DNA from: Tolypeutes matacus
Taxonomy: Eukaryota > Chordata > Mammalia > Cingulata > Chlamyphoridae
NCBI GenBank assembly: GCA_026826555.1
Contig: JAKSZT010054324.1
Span: forward strand, 4,486,835 to 4,550,834
Length of the DNA: 64,000 nt
Direction: 5' to 3'
Position numbers and translations under genes: made by a program. The notes below the pieces were generated by a model. That model searched no databases, was not told the origin of the DNA, and saw nothing but the letters and a program-made list of their open reading frames with translations. Positions 1-10,578 of the stretch are shown here, in pieces; within the stretch, counting starts at the first letter, position 1, and every line of letters starts with the position of its first letter.

Positions 1-1539
1 ATGCAGATCTGCCGTGTGGGTGGCTTGATGCATGGTAAATTACATTTGCAGTTGGCCAAATGGAAAGTGATATATGTTGGGCACAAGAATAATAAATACA
101 ATGAGCAATCAATTGAACTGAACTAAAGTGGTACGGCTTTGAAAGACGACTTAGAGTTATATCTTGCAAACATGGCTGAAAAAAGGACTCAATTAAAAAG
201 TAAATTGGAAAACTATAAAGTAGCTGACACAAATACAAGGTTAAGTTTATGGAAGTTATAAATGCTAAACAGTTTCCCTCTGCGATTCCAATTTCTGCCC
301 GCTCTCTGATTCTTCTTGTGCCTTCTATTTCTTTTTATGAGTATTATTACTCAACGGGAGAACAATCAGTTATATCAGAGCCATTTTGTCAATAATTTTG
401 TGTCAATAATTTTTATTGAAACAGGACAAAAACAGAGGAGTTTGTGTCCACAAGCATGCATAAATAGGAAAGAAAAGCAAATTATTATGCTATCGGGGTA
501 TCAGGATGAGCCTTTGAACTGAAGGGGAAAAAAGAAAAGAAACTCTTCCCATGGAGAGAATAGAATGTGCTTCATTTCAATATCTATTACAATTATGAAA
601 GAGCCAGAGCATTCCATGGCTTTGAACAGTCTTTGTGAGCAGAGCTTTGTGTCAGGGCCATGGTTGTGATTTTCAGGCCCTGAGGCTGGTAATTCAAAAG
701 CTAGCAGAAATATTCTGTGCTTTGGGGATGGAGAGTGAAGTGAGAGATGAGAACTTTGCTGGTCTAGCAAGGGTGATCATAAGAAACCCTTCAGGGGATT
801 TTTATTTTAAATATAGATTTTTGTACTTTCATGGAAACAGAACCTCCTGGAGTGTGGTAGGGATGCAGATATGAATTTAACTATCATTCCAGTTTCAAGG
901 TTTGAAAATTGCAAATATGTAACTAACACTAGCCCTGGTGCCATGGAATGTTCTGACTAGAAGTTTGTAGAAAGTGAGAGAAAGAATGAGGTGGGAGATA
1001 TTCTCGCTCTCTTTCTCTCTCAGCATGCTTAAATGATTACTCTGCCACTGGCTTTTTCCTAGACAGGGGATTGTCTTCATTATTTTTGGATCTTCAGATG
1101 CCCGGTGTCTGGTACACAGTGGCTCCTTTTTTGTAGGTTTAGTTGCCCCCAGTATCAGCATCAGGTAAATTAATGATACCACAAGTTTGTTAAGCTGGTT
1201 AGAACCTACTTAAAAATGCAGCAAAAAAGGTTGGGATTAACAACCAACAAGTGTCATATTGAATAACAAATAATACTCCTGTTCAAAAGGATCATCACTG
1301 TCCACAATCCTGAAGCCAAGCACAAGGGAAGAGCAGGGCTGGCGGCGTGGGCAACCCTCAGGGCGCTGCTCTCCTGCCCCCCACCCTGTATTCTAAGCAC
1401 TTTGCTGCCCAGGAGGAGGCTCTGCCTTTGGTGTGCAAGGCGGGGGCCACCGTCTCCACACCTTCTCAGAAGGAAGACATGGGGAGTTCAATCAGAAGAG
1501 CCCTGTTGGTGGACGGCCAAGGTGGAAGGTGGTGAGGCT
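1..1539. other. Unassigned DNA, no gene seen
   Basis: I see no splice-flanked exon, retrocopy or recognisable repeat here. The short open frames lack codon-like composition and overlap on both strands. The part from about 1,340 to 1,540 is more GC-rich than its surroundings and holds two overlapping short frames, but they match nothing I know and have no upstream promoter-like context. Confidence 0.5.
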
Positions 1540-1720
1540 TTTAGACTTGTTTGTGTCATATGCAAATTAGCCAGCCTCAGCGTGTAGATCTCAAAAGAGA
1601 TAATCATTTACATAAAAATAAATGCCAAACCCAGTCGGCTAACTGAGTTGGAGCAAAACATGTTTACAAGTTAATTTCGTTACCTGTCCTGTACATCTCT
1701 TGTTTATTGCCAGGTGTTTT
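1540..1720. other. Candidate conserved non-coding segment with an octamer
   Basis: This piece contains a perfect ATGCAAAT octamer (POU-factor site) at 1,560-1,567, followed by balanced, non-repetitive sequence with GATAAT and TTACATAAA boxes. It looks neither like a known repeat nor like coding DNA. A single octamer is expected by chance about once in 33 kb when both strands are counted, so this is only a candidate. Conservation in other mammals would decide it. Confidence 0.15.
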
Positions 1721-3785
1721 ACTGTCATCATCTCAATTACTGCTTGTGCCACTGCCTTCCATCCTTCATGCTTGAAGTGCCCTTGCTCTTGCTAACAGTT
1801 TTGACTTGACTTTTAAATTCCTTATATCAAAAATCAAACAGGTACTAACTTAAGTTTTATGGTTAATTCTCTCCAACACTGCAAACATAAACACATACAA
1901 CAGCAACACAGATCCACGACCATAGGCTAGAAATCACTGATTTAACCAAGCTGGCCTGCCCCCAGGTATGAAGAGGATGCGTTAACCCCAGATATGAATG
2001 TGCAGTTGAGTTTTTTTATTCCTGCAAAGTAGTGTGTAAGTGTGTATATCTATGGGTGTGCATACAGGGGAGTGTGTGTGTGTGTGCATTTAGTGAATTA
2101 GTTTCTAATTAAAAAAAAAACAACTGAGTAATTTCATATAAAGCCAATCTCTATATTCAGTTCCTCTAGAAAAAGGGAAGGTCTCACATGCCTGAACTGT
2201 ATTCCTGCATGGAAATGAATTGTAGCAGCCTTATTTACAAACACTGGGCGTGTTCTCTCCAGTCTCAGCATTGGCCTGCTTCCTTCAGGCTTTTAAATTT
2301 GCCACTCTCCAACTAGAAAACAGCAGCTCTGGTCTCTTGCCCCTGGCTTTGAAAACTCCTGGCTATGAGATCTTCTCTCCAGCCCCCGTGCTTTCTTGGT
2401 AATGACCATAGCTGTTTGATAGTTATGGAATATTTGAAGGCAGTAGAGGTTCAGATTCAACTGCAATTATCAAAAGCATTTTATGGGCCATGACTACATT
2501 TTCATATACATTGGCTTTCCTAAGCTCAGGCCTATTGTACAATCAGCCAGTCCTGGCCCGGGGGGGGGGGGGGCGGCAAATTTTACCTGGTATCCTTAAG
2601 ACTTGAGTTTAATATTGACATTTCCTGACTGATGCCAGTAAGTCTAGAACCCTTTGAAACCTCTAAAAATTTACTAATAATGAAAAGCTGTGGCCAGAGC
2701 TTGTAAAGACCAAGTCATTTATGTTGTTCTTGAGCTCTCTGTATTTAACTCCAGACTAGGTCCTAAGCTGATGGAGGAGGAGGGGCCTTTCCATGGACAT
2801 AACACAGACAACTTCTTCAGCACAGTTTTCTTAGCAGAAATGGGCAGCAGAAGCTTCTGGGAGCCATGTGCATGGTTAGAGGAGAAGTAAGGCACAGGAG
2901 GGAAGAGCAGATTCTGTCTTGGTCAGTCTGTAGAAGATGGTTGCCTTTTGGAACCAGGGCAGGTAGTACCTGACACAGGAAGACAGACATGCTGAGATGG
3001 GCTTCTGGATATGGAGGTAGCACCCATCGTTTGATGGTATCTCATGCTATATATGTATCTTCCGTGCTTCTTCATGCTTCACTCATAATTGCCTTTCTTT
3101 CCTAAAGGGATACATTCTTTCATTTTACAATGAAAAACTGAAAGCCAATGCAAATATCATGTTATCAGAAAACATACTAGGGGAACTTTTTCCTAAGAGG
3201 ATGCTGCATGGGGGTGTAAGAAGATGAAAAGGAAGAAATGAAGGTCAAGAACTCAACATGCACAAGGGATTGGAGGAGGACAAACAGAAGCCAGAGAGAT
3301 CTTTTAAAAATGCAAAATGAATCATGTCACTTCCTGACCCGAAGTCCTCAGGTCAACCCTATTCAATAGAAATTATAATATGATCCCCAAATGTAAGCTA
3401 TACATGTAATTTTAAATTTTCTGGAAGCCTCATCCAAAAATGTGACAAAAGATACAGGTGAAATTAATTTTAAGAATATATTTAGCCCAATACAGTCAAA
3501 CTATTATCATTTCAACATGCAATCAATATAAAACTTATTAATGAGATTTTCCTTTTTTTTTTTTTTTTTCTCAAAGTATTCAGAAGTCTTTGAATTCTGG
3601 TGTGCATTTTACACTTGAAGCACCTCCCAATTTAGGCTAGCCATATTTAAAATATATGATAGACACAACCTTAGATAATTTCCCGTTGCTATTAGGACAA
3701 AATCTAGGATCTTTAACATTACTTAGCAGGCCTTTGATCTGCCTACCTCTTTGGTCTTATCTTATGCTATATCGTCTGTTTTAGT
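1721..3785. other. Unassigned DNA with simple repeats
   Basis: No gene or interspersed repeat is recognised. It contains a short (GT)n run at about 2,072-2,086, a 14-base G run at 2,560-2,573 and a T run near 3,550-3,569. The T run could be the tail of an unrecognised minus-strand retroelement. Confidence 0.45.
2560..2573 (+). repeat. Poly-G run, 14 bases
   Basis: An uninterrupted run of G followed by CGG lies in otherwise AT-rich DNA. Such runs are length-polymorphic and often miscounted in assemblies. They can form G-quadruplex DNA. Confidence 0.9.
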
Positions 3786-4205
3786 TTGTTAGGCTGTTTA
3801 AAGCAGGCACCATAAAATGGGATGGCTTTTACCAGTGGAAATTTGTTAGCTTACAAACTTAGTTTTGAGGCTGAGAAAAATGTCCAAATCAAGGTATCAT
3901 CAGGATGATGCTTTCTCCCCAAAGCACAGCTGCTCGTGATCCTGGACTCCTCTGTAATATGGCAAGGCACATGGTGGCATCTGCTGGTCTCTCTTTTCTC
4001 TTTGGGATTTCAAGTTCTTGCTTCTGTGGCTTTCTCTCATCCCATTTATAAAGGACTCCAGTAAGGGGATTAAGACTCATCAGTGAGCCATGCCTTATTA
4101 GAAATAACATAATCAAAATGCCCTTCTTACAATAGGTTTACACCCAGAGGAATGAATTAACTTTAAGAACATGATTTCCTGGGGTGCATATAGTTTCAAA
4201 CCACC
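3786..4205 (-). mobile_element. MaLR-type LTR fragment (MLT1/MST-like)
   Basis: Read on the minus strand, the sequence has the order of an MaLR solo LTR: AATTCATTCCTCTGGGTG-like 5' part, CCTTTATAAATGGGATGAG in the middle, a GCCACCATGTGCCTTG box, CCTTGATTTGGACA, then a degraded polyadenylation region and the end CAGCCTAACAAACTAAAA. These are the landmarks of MLT1/MST LTRs as I remember them. Target-site duplications are not obvious. The open frame on its minus strand at 3,889-4,116 is a chance reading of the LTR. Confidence 0.6.
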
Positions 4206-5529
4206 TCATCCCCCTTCTTTGTCTTTGCCCTAGGTATAATAAATTTCTGTTTGTTGACTTGTTTTCCTCTTCCAAACTTCTGGACCCTTGAAAATATGAT
4301 TTTTTTTTTGCTGGAAACGCTCTCCTTTTATCCTGAAGAATTCTTACTTATGCGTATGCATTTATTCATATTTATTTGAATCAATTTCGAGCTTTCTGTT
4401 TATCTTAATTTATTTTTATTCTGCTATGAACACCATACTGTATGAGTTATTCAGTTTGTTTTAGTACCTAGATCCTAGGGAAATGGAAATCTTCTCTTAT
4501 TATATTTCCTTTTCGAAGGTTTTTTAATGCTTTTTACTTGTTTACTTTTTCAGTTAGATTTTAAAATCACTTTTCCCTATTCTAAGCAACATCCAAAATA
4601 CTTTTGGGAGAAATTACATCTTTACAATTACTGAGACTTTCCATCAAGAAATGTGTTAGGACTTCTTATTTGATTTTTTTGTATCCTTCTATTTTCCCCT
4701 GAAACACTCTTTTCTCTTGGTGCAGGATAGGTTTCCTAGGAAGCAGACTTTGAGACAGAGAACAGCATGCAGGAAGTTAATTAGGGAGTGCACTTGAAAT
4801 ACCTATGGGGAAGGGGAGGAAACAGGATTGAGCAGGAGGGGATGTTAAGCTTCAATGTAGTCTCCACCAAGACTTTGACCAACCCATCAGGGAGCTCTGA
4901 AGCTGGACAGGCCCTTCGGGATTGTCCTGAGTTGGGGTGGGGGAGTGGGACTGTTCTCCTCCGAGGAGTATGGCCTTGAGTAAGGTAGTGCACCACAGCT
5001 GAAGGCAATTTCCAGAGCAGGACAATTAAGTCCTTCAGTCTTGAAGGGAGCTCTGGATGGTGTATTAAAACCCCCACTCCATCGCCACTCTTCTGGCCTA
5101 CTGCTTTCTTCTCTGGCTGCTCTTTCTCAGTCTTTACAGACTTTTTGCAGGCAGGTTTTTCTTCCTTTGCCCAAGCTCAAAATATTCAAGTTCTCCTGTT
5201 CCTCCCTGAGCTCTCATATTCTTTTAATGTTTCTTCTTCTTCAGTCAGTATTTACTGAACTATAAGATACATGCCAAGTTGATTTAGATTGTATGTAGGC
5301 AAACATTTTTCTTTTAATAGTTAAATATTTATTTTACTGCATGTTCAACTACAATATAATTATCATAGTAAACATGAGATTTCACAGGTATTATTGTTTT
5401 GGAAGAGATTAAAGTGGATATTAGAGTGAACATTTTAGTTATTTCTAGAAAAAATATTTAGTAAATAAAGATATATAGATGTGCTACACAGATATGCCAA
5501 ATATCATGACTCAGTTTGGAACCACTGTC
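4206..5529. other. Mostly unassigned; possible medium-reiterated repeat at 4,725-5,100
   Basis: From about 4,725 to 5,100 the sequence has features I associate with a mammal-wide interspersed repeat: GGAAGCAGACTTTGAGACAG, GTTAATTAGGGAGTGC and AAGGTAGTGCACCACAGC. I cannot name the family. The rest (4,206-4,720 and 5,110-5,529) is AT-rich and shows nothing recognisable. Confidence 0.3.
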
Positions 5530-6716
5530 CTCGGTGATTTTCATTCTTTCCCTGGCTTAAACCATTGACACACTGACAGCTCCATTTATATCTTTAGCTT
5601 AAATCTCTCCTCGGAGTTTAGGTTCTTATAGCTGACTGCCTCCTTGACAGCTCCTCTTAGATGTCTCACAACCTTCTTAAATTTATTATGTTCCAAACTG
5701 AATTCTGAGTTACCTTCCCCTGATCTCTTCCTTGTCCAGTCTTAACCTTTTCACCAAGACTTGTGTTGCTCAAGCCAGAAACCTAGGAATCTTCCTTGAT
5801 TTCTTTTCCTCTTTCACCTTGCATATATAATACCTAAAAATTCCTTTTGATTCTATTTCAGACATATTTCTTGAATCTGTCCCTTCTTCTCCATCTCTAT
5901 TGCTAGCACTTTAGTTCAGGCCATGATCATTTCTCTTCTGGGCTGTACAAATTCTGTCTTTAATGGTTTCCCTACTTCCACTCTTTCCCTTCTCCAATCC
6001 ATCATTCACACACAGGCAAAGTAATCTTTTAAAAACCATAAACCTGATAATATAACCCTTTTGTCTATTTCCCATCAATGACTTCCCATTGTACTTGCAA
6101 TAAGAGTTCTTAATATGATCTCAAATGTTACACCCATCTACCTCTCCAGTTTCATCTTGCACCACTATCTCCCTTGCCTGCTGACCTTTAATAAAGTTGT
6201 CCTCTGTTCCTGGAACATTTCTAGCTCTTTTTGAACTCAGGGCTTTTGTACCTGTTATTTCTTCTTCCCGAAATGCTCTTCTCTTGGCTCTTTGGATATC
6301 GGCTCTTTCTGATACTTCAGGTCTCACAGTAAATGTCACATTCTCTGACTTTTACAAAAACTTTTTTATTGTGGCAACACATACACAACCCAAAATTTCC
6401 CATTTTAATTGTATCCACAATGCTGAGCTACTCTCATATCTTACTCTTTCTGCTTGATCAGTTTACCTAAAGTAGTCCTTCCTGTCCCGTCCCCATGGTT
6501 ATTCTTTGGCATTACCCCTTTTAAATTGCTTTTTAGTGCTTGCTCTACTTTTAATTATAGATTTATTTACTTACTTGTTTATTGACTGTCTTTCCCACTG
6601 GACTGTCAGCTCCATGAGAAAGCACCATTTTATACCTGCACTTGTTATAGCCACCAGCAGAATGGGTTCTCAAAAGATATTTTCTTTAGCGAATAAATGA
6701 CTAAATGGAATGAATG
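5530..6716 (+). mobile_element. L2 LINE, 3' part
   Basis: The plus strand follows the L2 3' region in order: a degenerate stretch just after the reverse-transcriptase core (CTCCATTTATATCTTTAGC, ACCTAGGAATCTTCCTTGA), the region resembling TTCAGGCCATGATCATTTCT, then CTTCCCATTGTACTTG, GGAACATTTCTAGCTC and TGTCAGCTCCATGAGAAAGC, ending in GCGAATAAATGACTAAATGG. All frames are broken by stops and indels, as expected for an element that stopped moving before placental mammals radiated. It is about 1.2 kb of a roughly 3.3-kb element and 5'-truncated, as nearly all L2 copies are. Confidence 0.75.
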
Positions 6717-7224
6717 TATTTATTGAAATATTCTGTTATGCTTCTCAGAAAAAAGTTGCTCTCCCTAAAGGGAGGTCCTGAAACTTATTTGTGAGGAAAG
6801 ATAAAACTTTTGTCTCCTGTATGGGTTTGGAGGCAGTCTCACTCACTCTGCTTGTAGCTTTGTTATGAGCTATCAGCAGGCCTGTTGCTGGCTCAGCAGA
6901 AGGGCATCAGTGTTTCTGGCTGATACTGACAGTCTTGGTTTTTAAGATTTCCTGGCTCAGCTCTGGATGCCTTGACTTGCTGCCCTTTCCTAATAAGGCC
7001 ACATAGCTCACATCATGGCAGAGACTATCTGTGACCCCTCTACCCTTCCCCCATATAAATAAGTAAAGTGATAAGGAGCCAGGGGTTCCCTGGACATAGC
7101 CTAACCTAAGCATGGCTCTCAGGAGATAATGAGGACTTGGAGGGGGGAATCAGATGGATTCTGGTGACTCTTTGCTTATCTGCCTCTGCATTAGCACAAC
7201 AAATTGCTAGAAATTGATATCTGT
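6717..7224. other. Unassigned DNA
   Basis: No gene or repeat recognised. A minus-strand frame at 6,907-7,113 resembles nothing known. Confidence 0.5.
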
Positions 7225-7690
7225 TACTTCATTACTAATGAGATCTTTTCCCATTACATATTCTAATTTATTGCTTCTGATATATAAGAAAGCTATTGAT
7301 TTTCTGCATTTTTGTACTTGACTATCTTCCTAAACACTTATTAAATAGTTTTTTTTAAGGGGGGAGGGTTATTTGCTTGGGATTTCGAGGTAAAAATATA
7401 AATCATATCATCAGCAAATAGACATTTTGTCATCTTTCAATGCTTATACACCTTAATTTCTTTTTATTACTGTGTTTCAAGCTCTAGAATTTACAAAGCT
7501 ATGTCAGATAACAGTGGTAACAATAAACATCATTGTTTTATTTTTTATTTGAATGGGGATGCTTCTAGTTTATTGTTACATAAGGTGTTGATTGAGATAG
7601 CTAGTCTTTACCATATTTGGGATGTCTTCCCCTTTTCCTACTTTACTAAGAATTTATTTTTTTCAGTAGATTATTTTCAAGTGTTAGAAA
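7225..7690 (-). mobile_element. Old L1 fragment (ORF2 region), antisense
   Basis: The plus strand carries typical antisense L1 ORF2 text, e.g. CATATCATCAGCAAATAGAC, TTTCAATGCTTATACACC and AGTTTATTGTTACATAAGG, which correspond to the region downstream of the reverse-transcriptase core. Reading frames are destroyed. It is an old, short fragment and no ends or duplications are visible. Confidence 0.6.
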
Positions 7691-8657
7691 GGCTGCCCCA
7701 TTGTAGTTCCAATATACTTCCTTTACAACTTTTACCTTTGGTCCTGATTTATATATAAATGCCAATTTCTTGCCTGTGTTTCTGATATTTGAAACTTGTG
7801 ATCCTGCTATGCCTCCCTCTTCTCAGGATTTCTCAAACAGTCCTATATGATTTTCAGACCCTTGCTCTCTGTGCCTCCTCAAGTTTGCCAATGTCTCTTT
7901 AAAAGCTGTGGTGGATCAGCCCTGGAAGTCTATTATTTCCCTTCCTGGAAACACTGTATGGAATTATCTCTGGGGTCCTAAACCCTTAACTCACAGAAAT
8001 ACAATGAGGAGCCTCTTGGAAATGTAAGTTCAGTTTGAGCACAATGTCAGCCTTTGTTCTGAGGGTGTAGGGTCTGGGCTGAGTATTGGGGTGGGGGTAG
8101 GGTGGGGTGTTTGGCCAAGTTTTCCAGGTTCTATGGACGCCAGGAAAGGTTCTGTCTCTCAAAATAAATTCCATAATTTTAGAGCCATGAAAATAAATGT
8201 TATTCCTGACACAGCATACACAGTGGGATATGAAGTATGTTTTAAAGAAATTGCTATAAGGGATCTTGAATGTTCATGGTCTCAAAACCCATGAAGCCAA
8301 ATGAGGAAATAGCTCTAAAAGCTGACATAGGAAAAATATCATCTGTCCATCAGCAACAATTGCAGAGGTTGCACAATCCTGGGAGAGGCTTTTTTAACCT
8401 GTGAACCTTGAGAATTGCTCTATGTTTTTAAGAATCATTATGTAATAATTTCTTCTGTGGTTTTGTTGTTATCCAACATATTTCCCTAGGAATGGAATAA
8501 ATAGGCAACTTTCAGGCCTCAAAGGCCTATTTGAAGGCAATTAGAGGCAGGAGAAAATGAATGCAAACTTCCTATTGATGTCTTTACATCTCTTTCTTAA
8601 ACTCTAGAGATATGTCACCAACAGTTCCTTGGTATTTCTTATCAAATGTTCCATGTC
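7691..8657. other. Unassigned DNA
   Basis: No gene or repeat recognised in this stretch. A short G-rich patch (GGGGTGGGGGTAGGGTGGGG) lies near 8,088-8,107. Confidence 0.5.
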
Positions 8658-9339
8658 CCATAGGTACCTTATTATTATTATTTTTAATAAATCAATTTTA
8701 TTGATACATATTAATAAAGCTTACAATCCATCCAAAGTGTCTAATCAATGGTATTTGCTATAATCACATAGTTGTGTGTGCATCACTTCAATCATTATTA
8801 GAGCATTTTCATTATTTCAATAATAATAATAAACTAAAAACAAACAAGAAAATTCCTCACCTCTCAATCTCTCTATGCTTCCCCCACTGTACATAGCTGG
8901 TATTTCTGGTATTTGATTCAAAGTGTATAATCAATGGCTTTTATTATAATCAAATTGTTGTACATTCATCATCTCAAACATTTTAGAGCGATTTCATTAC
9001 TCCAAAAAGAAAGACTCCACATCCCTTAGCATTCCTTCCTCAGATCTACATAACTACTAATCTCATTTCATCCTTATAAATTGATTTATATTTACATTTC
9101 ATATAAATGGAATCATACAATATATAGTACCCTGTCTGGTCTCCTTCACTTAGTATAATGGTTTTTTTTTTTTTATATTAACATTTTATAGTATTAACTT
9201 ACATTTGTTCAGCTTCAAAGAAAAAAAGGTCACATATATATATATATATATATGCTATTCTACCCATATTCATATTTCACATAATATAATTAGTTCATAA
9301 TAGGGCAGTCATACAGTATTTGTCCATAGGTACCTTATT
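8658..9339 (-). mobile_element. 5'-truncated L1 tail with 16-bp target-site duplication
   Basis: The 16 bases CCATAGGTACCTTATT occur at 8,658-8,673 and again at 9,324-9,339. Between them lies about 650 bp of antisense L1 3' UTR text (TTTATTGATACATATTAATA, CAATGGTATTTGCTATAATC, TTGTACATTCATCATCTC, TAAATGGAATCATACAATAT). The tail side is the left end, AT-rich (ATTATTATTATTTTTAATAA), as expected for a minus-strand insertion. An (AT)n microsatellite sits inside at about 9,232-9,253. The perfect duplication shows insertion by target-primed reverse transcription; the element is only a 3' stub and cannot encode anything. Confidence 0.8.
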
Positions 9340-9429
9340 CTTAACTTTTATTTCCCCTTAACTAAACTTGCTTCTCCCATTCCATTTCCTGTTTGATGGT
9401 GGCAGAAATTAGTACTTATTCTCCAGTAC

Positions 9430-9875
9430 CTACTGTCTCCTTCTAAATAAGAATCCCCAAATCAGCTGGGAAAATGACTGCCCTAAATAACATATACTTT
9501 TTCAACCTTCCTTGCTTGTTCGGTATAATAAGATGTGAGTGAAAGTGTTAGGTGACAGCTGGGAGCCCTCCTTAAATGACATCTGTTGAAAGAACTCTTC
9601 CTTCTTTATCCACTTCTTCCTTCCTGATGGCTGGAACTGTAGCTGGTACAGCACCTTAGACTATGAGGTGATCTTGGGAACATCCTCCTTGCACAGAGGA
9701 TCAACAAGATGAAAGTTGCCTTGGTCCTTGACCTCGTGGAGCATTCTATCCATCCTGGATTGCCTGGCTCTGGACTTCTGCTCGAGGGAGAAATAAACTT
9801 GTGTTGCCAAGCTCCTGTCTTTGGGTTTTCTGTTGCTTACAACAGCCTCTAATCCTAACTAAGATAATTGGTGAG
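9430..9875 (+). mobile_element. MaLR-type LTR, sense
   Basis: The stretch has MLT1-like order on the plus strand: a GCTGGGAGCCCTCC box, GATGGCTGGAACTGTAGCTGG, TATGAGGTGATCTTGGGA, CTGGATTGCCTGGCTCTGGA, then GGGAGAAATAAACTTGTG (polyadenylation signal AATAAA) and the end CTAATCCTAACTAAGATA. Precise ends and the 5-bp duplication are not clear. Confidence 0.6.
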
Positions 9876-10079
9876 ATGCTTTACCATCATTTCTGTCACC
9901 TAAGACAGAAAACTGGTAGTACTGTTATCTAATTGCTAACTGAGGCTTAAGTGTTCAAATTCAGAAATGTCTCTTGAATCTGGCCATGCCACTCTTTCAT
10001 AGCTAACATTTTTATTTTGACTTTCACCATCTCCTCCTAAGATTGTTGCAAAACCCCTTAATTGTTCCCTTTAAGATGT

Positions 10080-10440
10080 TGCCAGGGTTGGACTTCCTCC
10101 AGAGTCTCTAGGGGAGAGTCTGTTCCTTGCCTCTTCCAGCTTCTGGTGGATCCACGAGTTCCTTGACTTGTAGATGCATCACTCCAATCTCTGCCTCTGT
10201 GGTCACAGTGCTTCCTCACTTCTGTGTGTCTGTCCCCAAAACTCCCTCTGTCTTTCTCTTAAAAGGACACCTGTAATTGCATTTAGGGTCCAGCCAGATA
10301 ATCCAGGATAAATGCCTCCTGTCAAGATTCTTCACTTAATGGCATCTTTTGCTATATAAAATACTGTTCACAAGTTCTAGGGATTAGGACACCGGCATAT
10401 CTTTTTTAGGGCCATGATTTAATCCATTACAATTTCCATT
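10080..10440 (-). mobile_element. MLT1-type MaLR LTR, antisense
   Basis: The plus strand reads as the reverse complement of an MLT1 LTR: TCCTTGCCTCTTCCAGCTTC, GTTCCTTGACTTGTAG, CATCACTCCAATCTCTGCC, GGACACCTGTAATTGCATTT, GATAATCCAGGATAAATG and GGATTAGGACACCGGCATAT. The order and spacing agree with the family as I know it. The terminal polyadenylation part is truncated. Confidence 0.75.
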
Positions 10441-10578
10441 TTTCAGAAGAGGAAACTAAATTTCAGAGAAGTCCATTCACTGGCCCAGGGTTGCACAGGT
10501 AACAAAAGGATGAACAACAATTACTAACCATATCTCTCTGATTTCAGGGCCTACATTTTTCTAGCAATTTTACCATAG
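10432..10578 (-). mobile_element. MIR SINE, antisense
   Basis: CATTTTTCAGAAGAGGAAAC, GGCCCAGGGTTGCACAGGTA and ATTTCAGGGCCTAC follow the antisense MIR core and tRNA-like end. It abuts the preceding LTR. Confidence 0.6.

Noticed and set aside
4725..5100. Possible relation between this stretch and 20,280-20,760
   Set aside because: Both have GAAGCAG/GTTAAT-type words near the start, but I could not align them convincingly, so they are left unassigned.
6121..6339. Minus-strand frame opposite the L2
   Set aside because: It is antisense to an L2 fragment and has no coding signal of its own.
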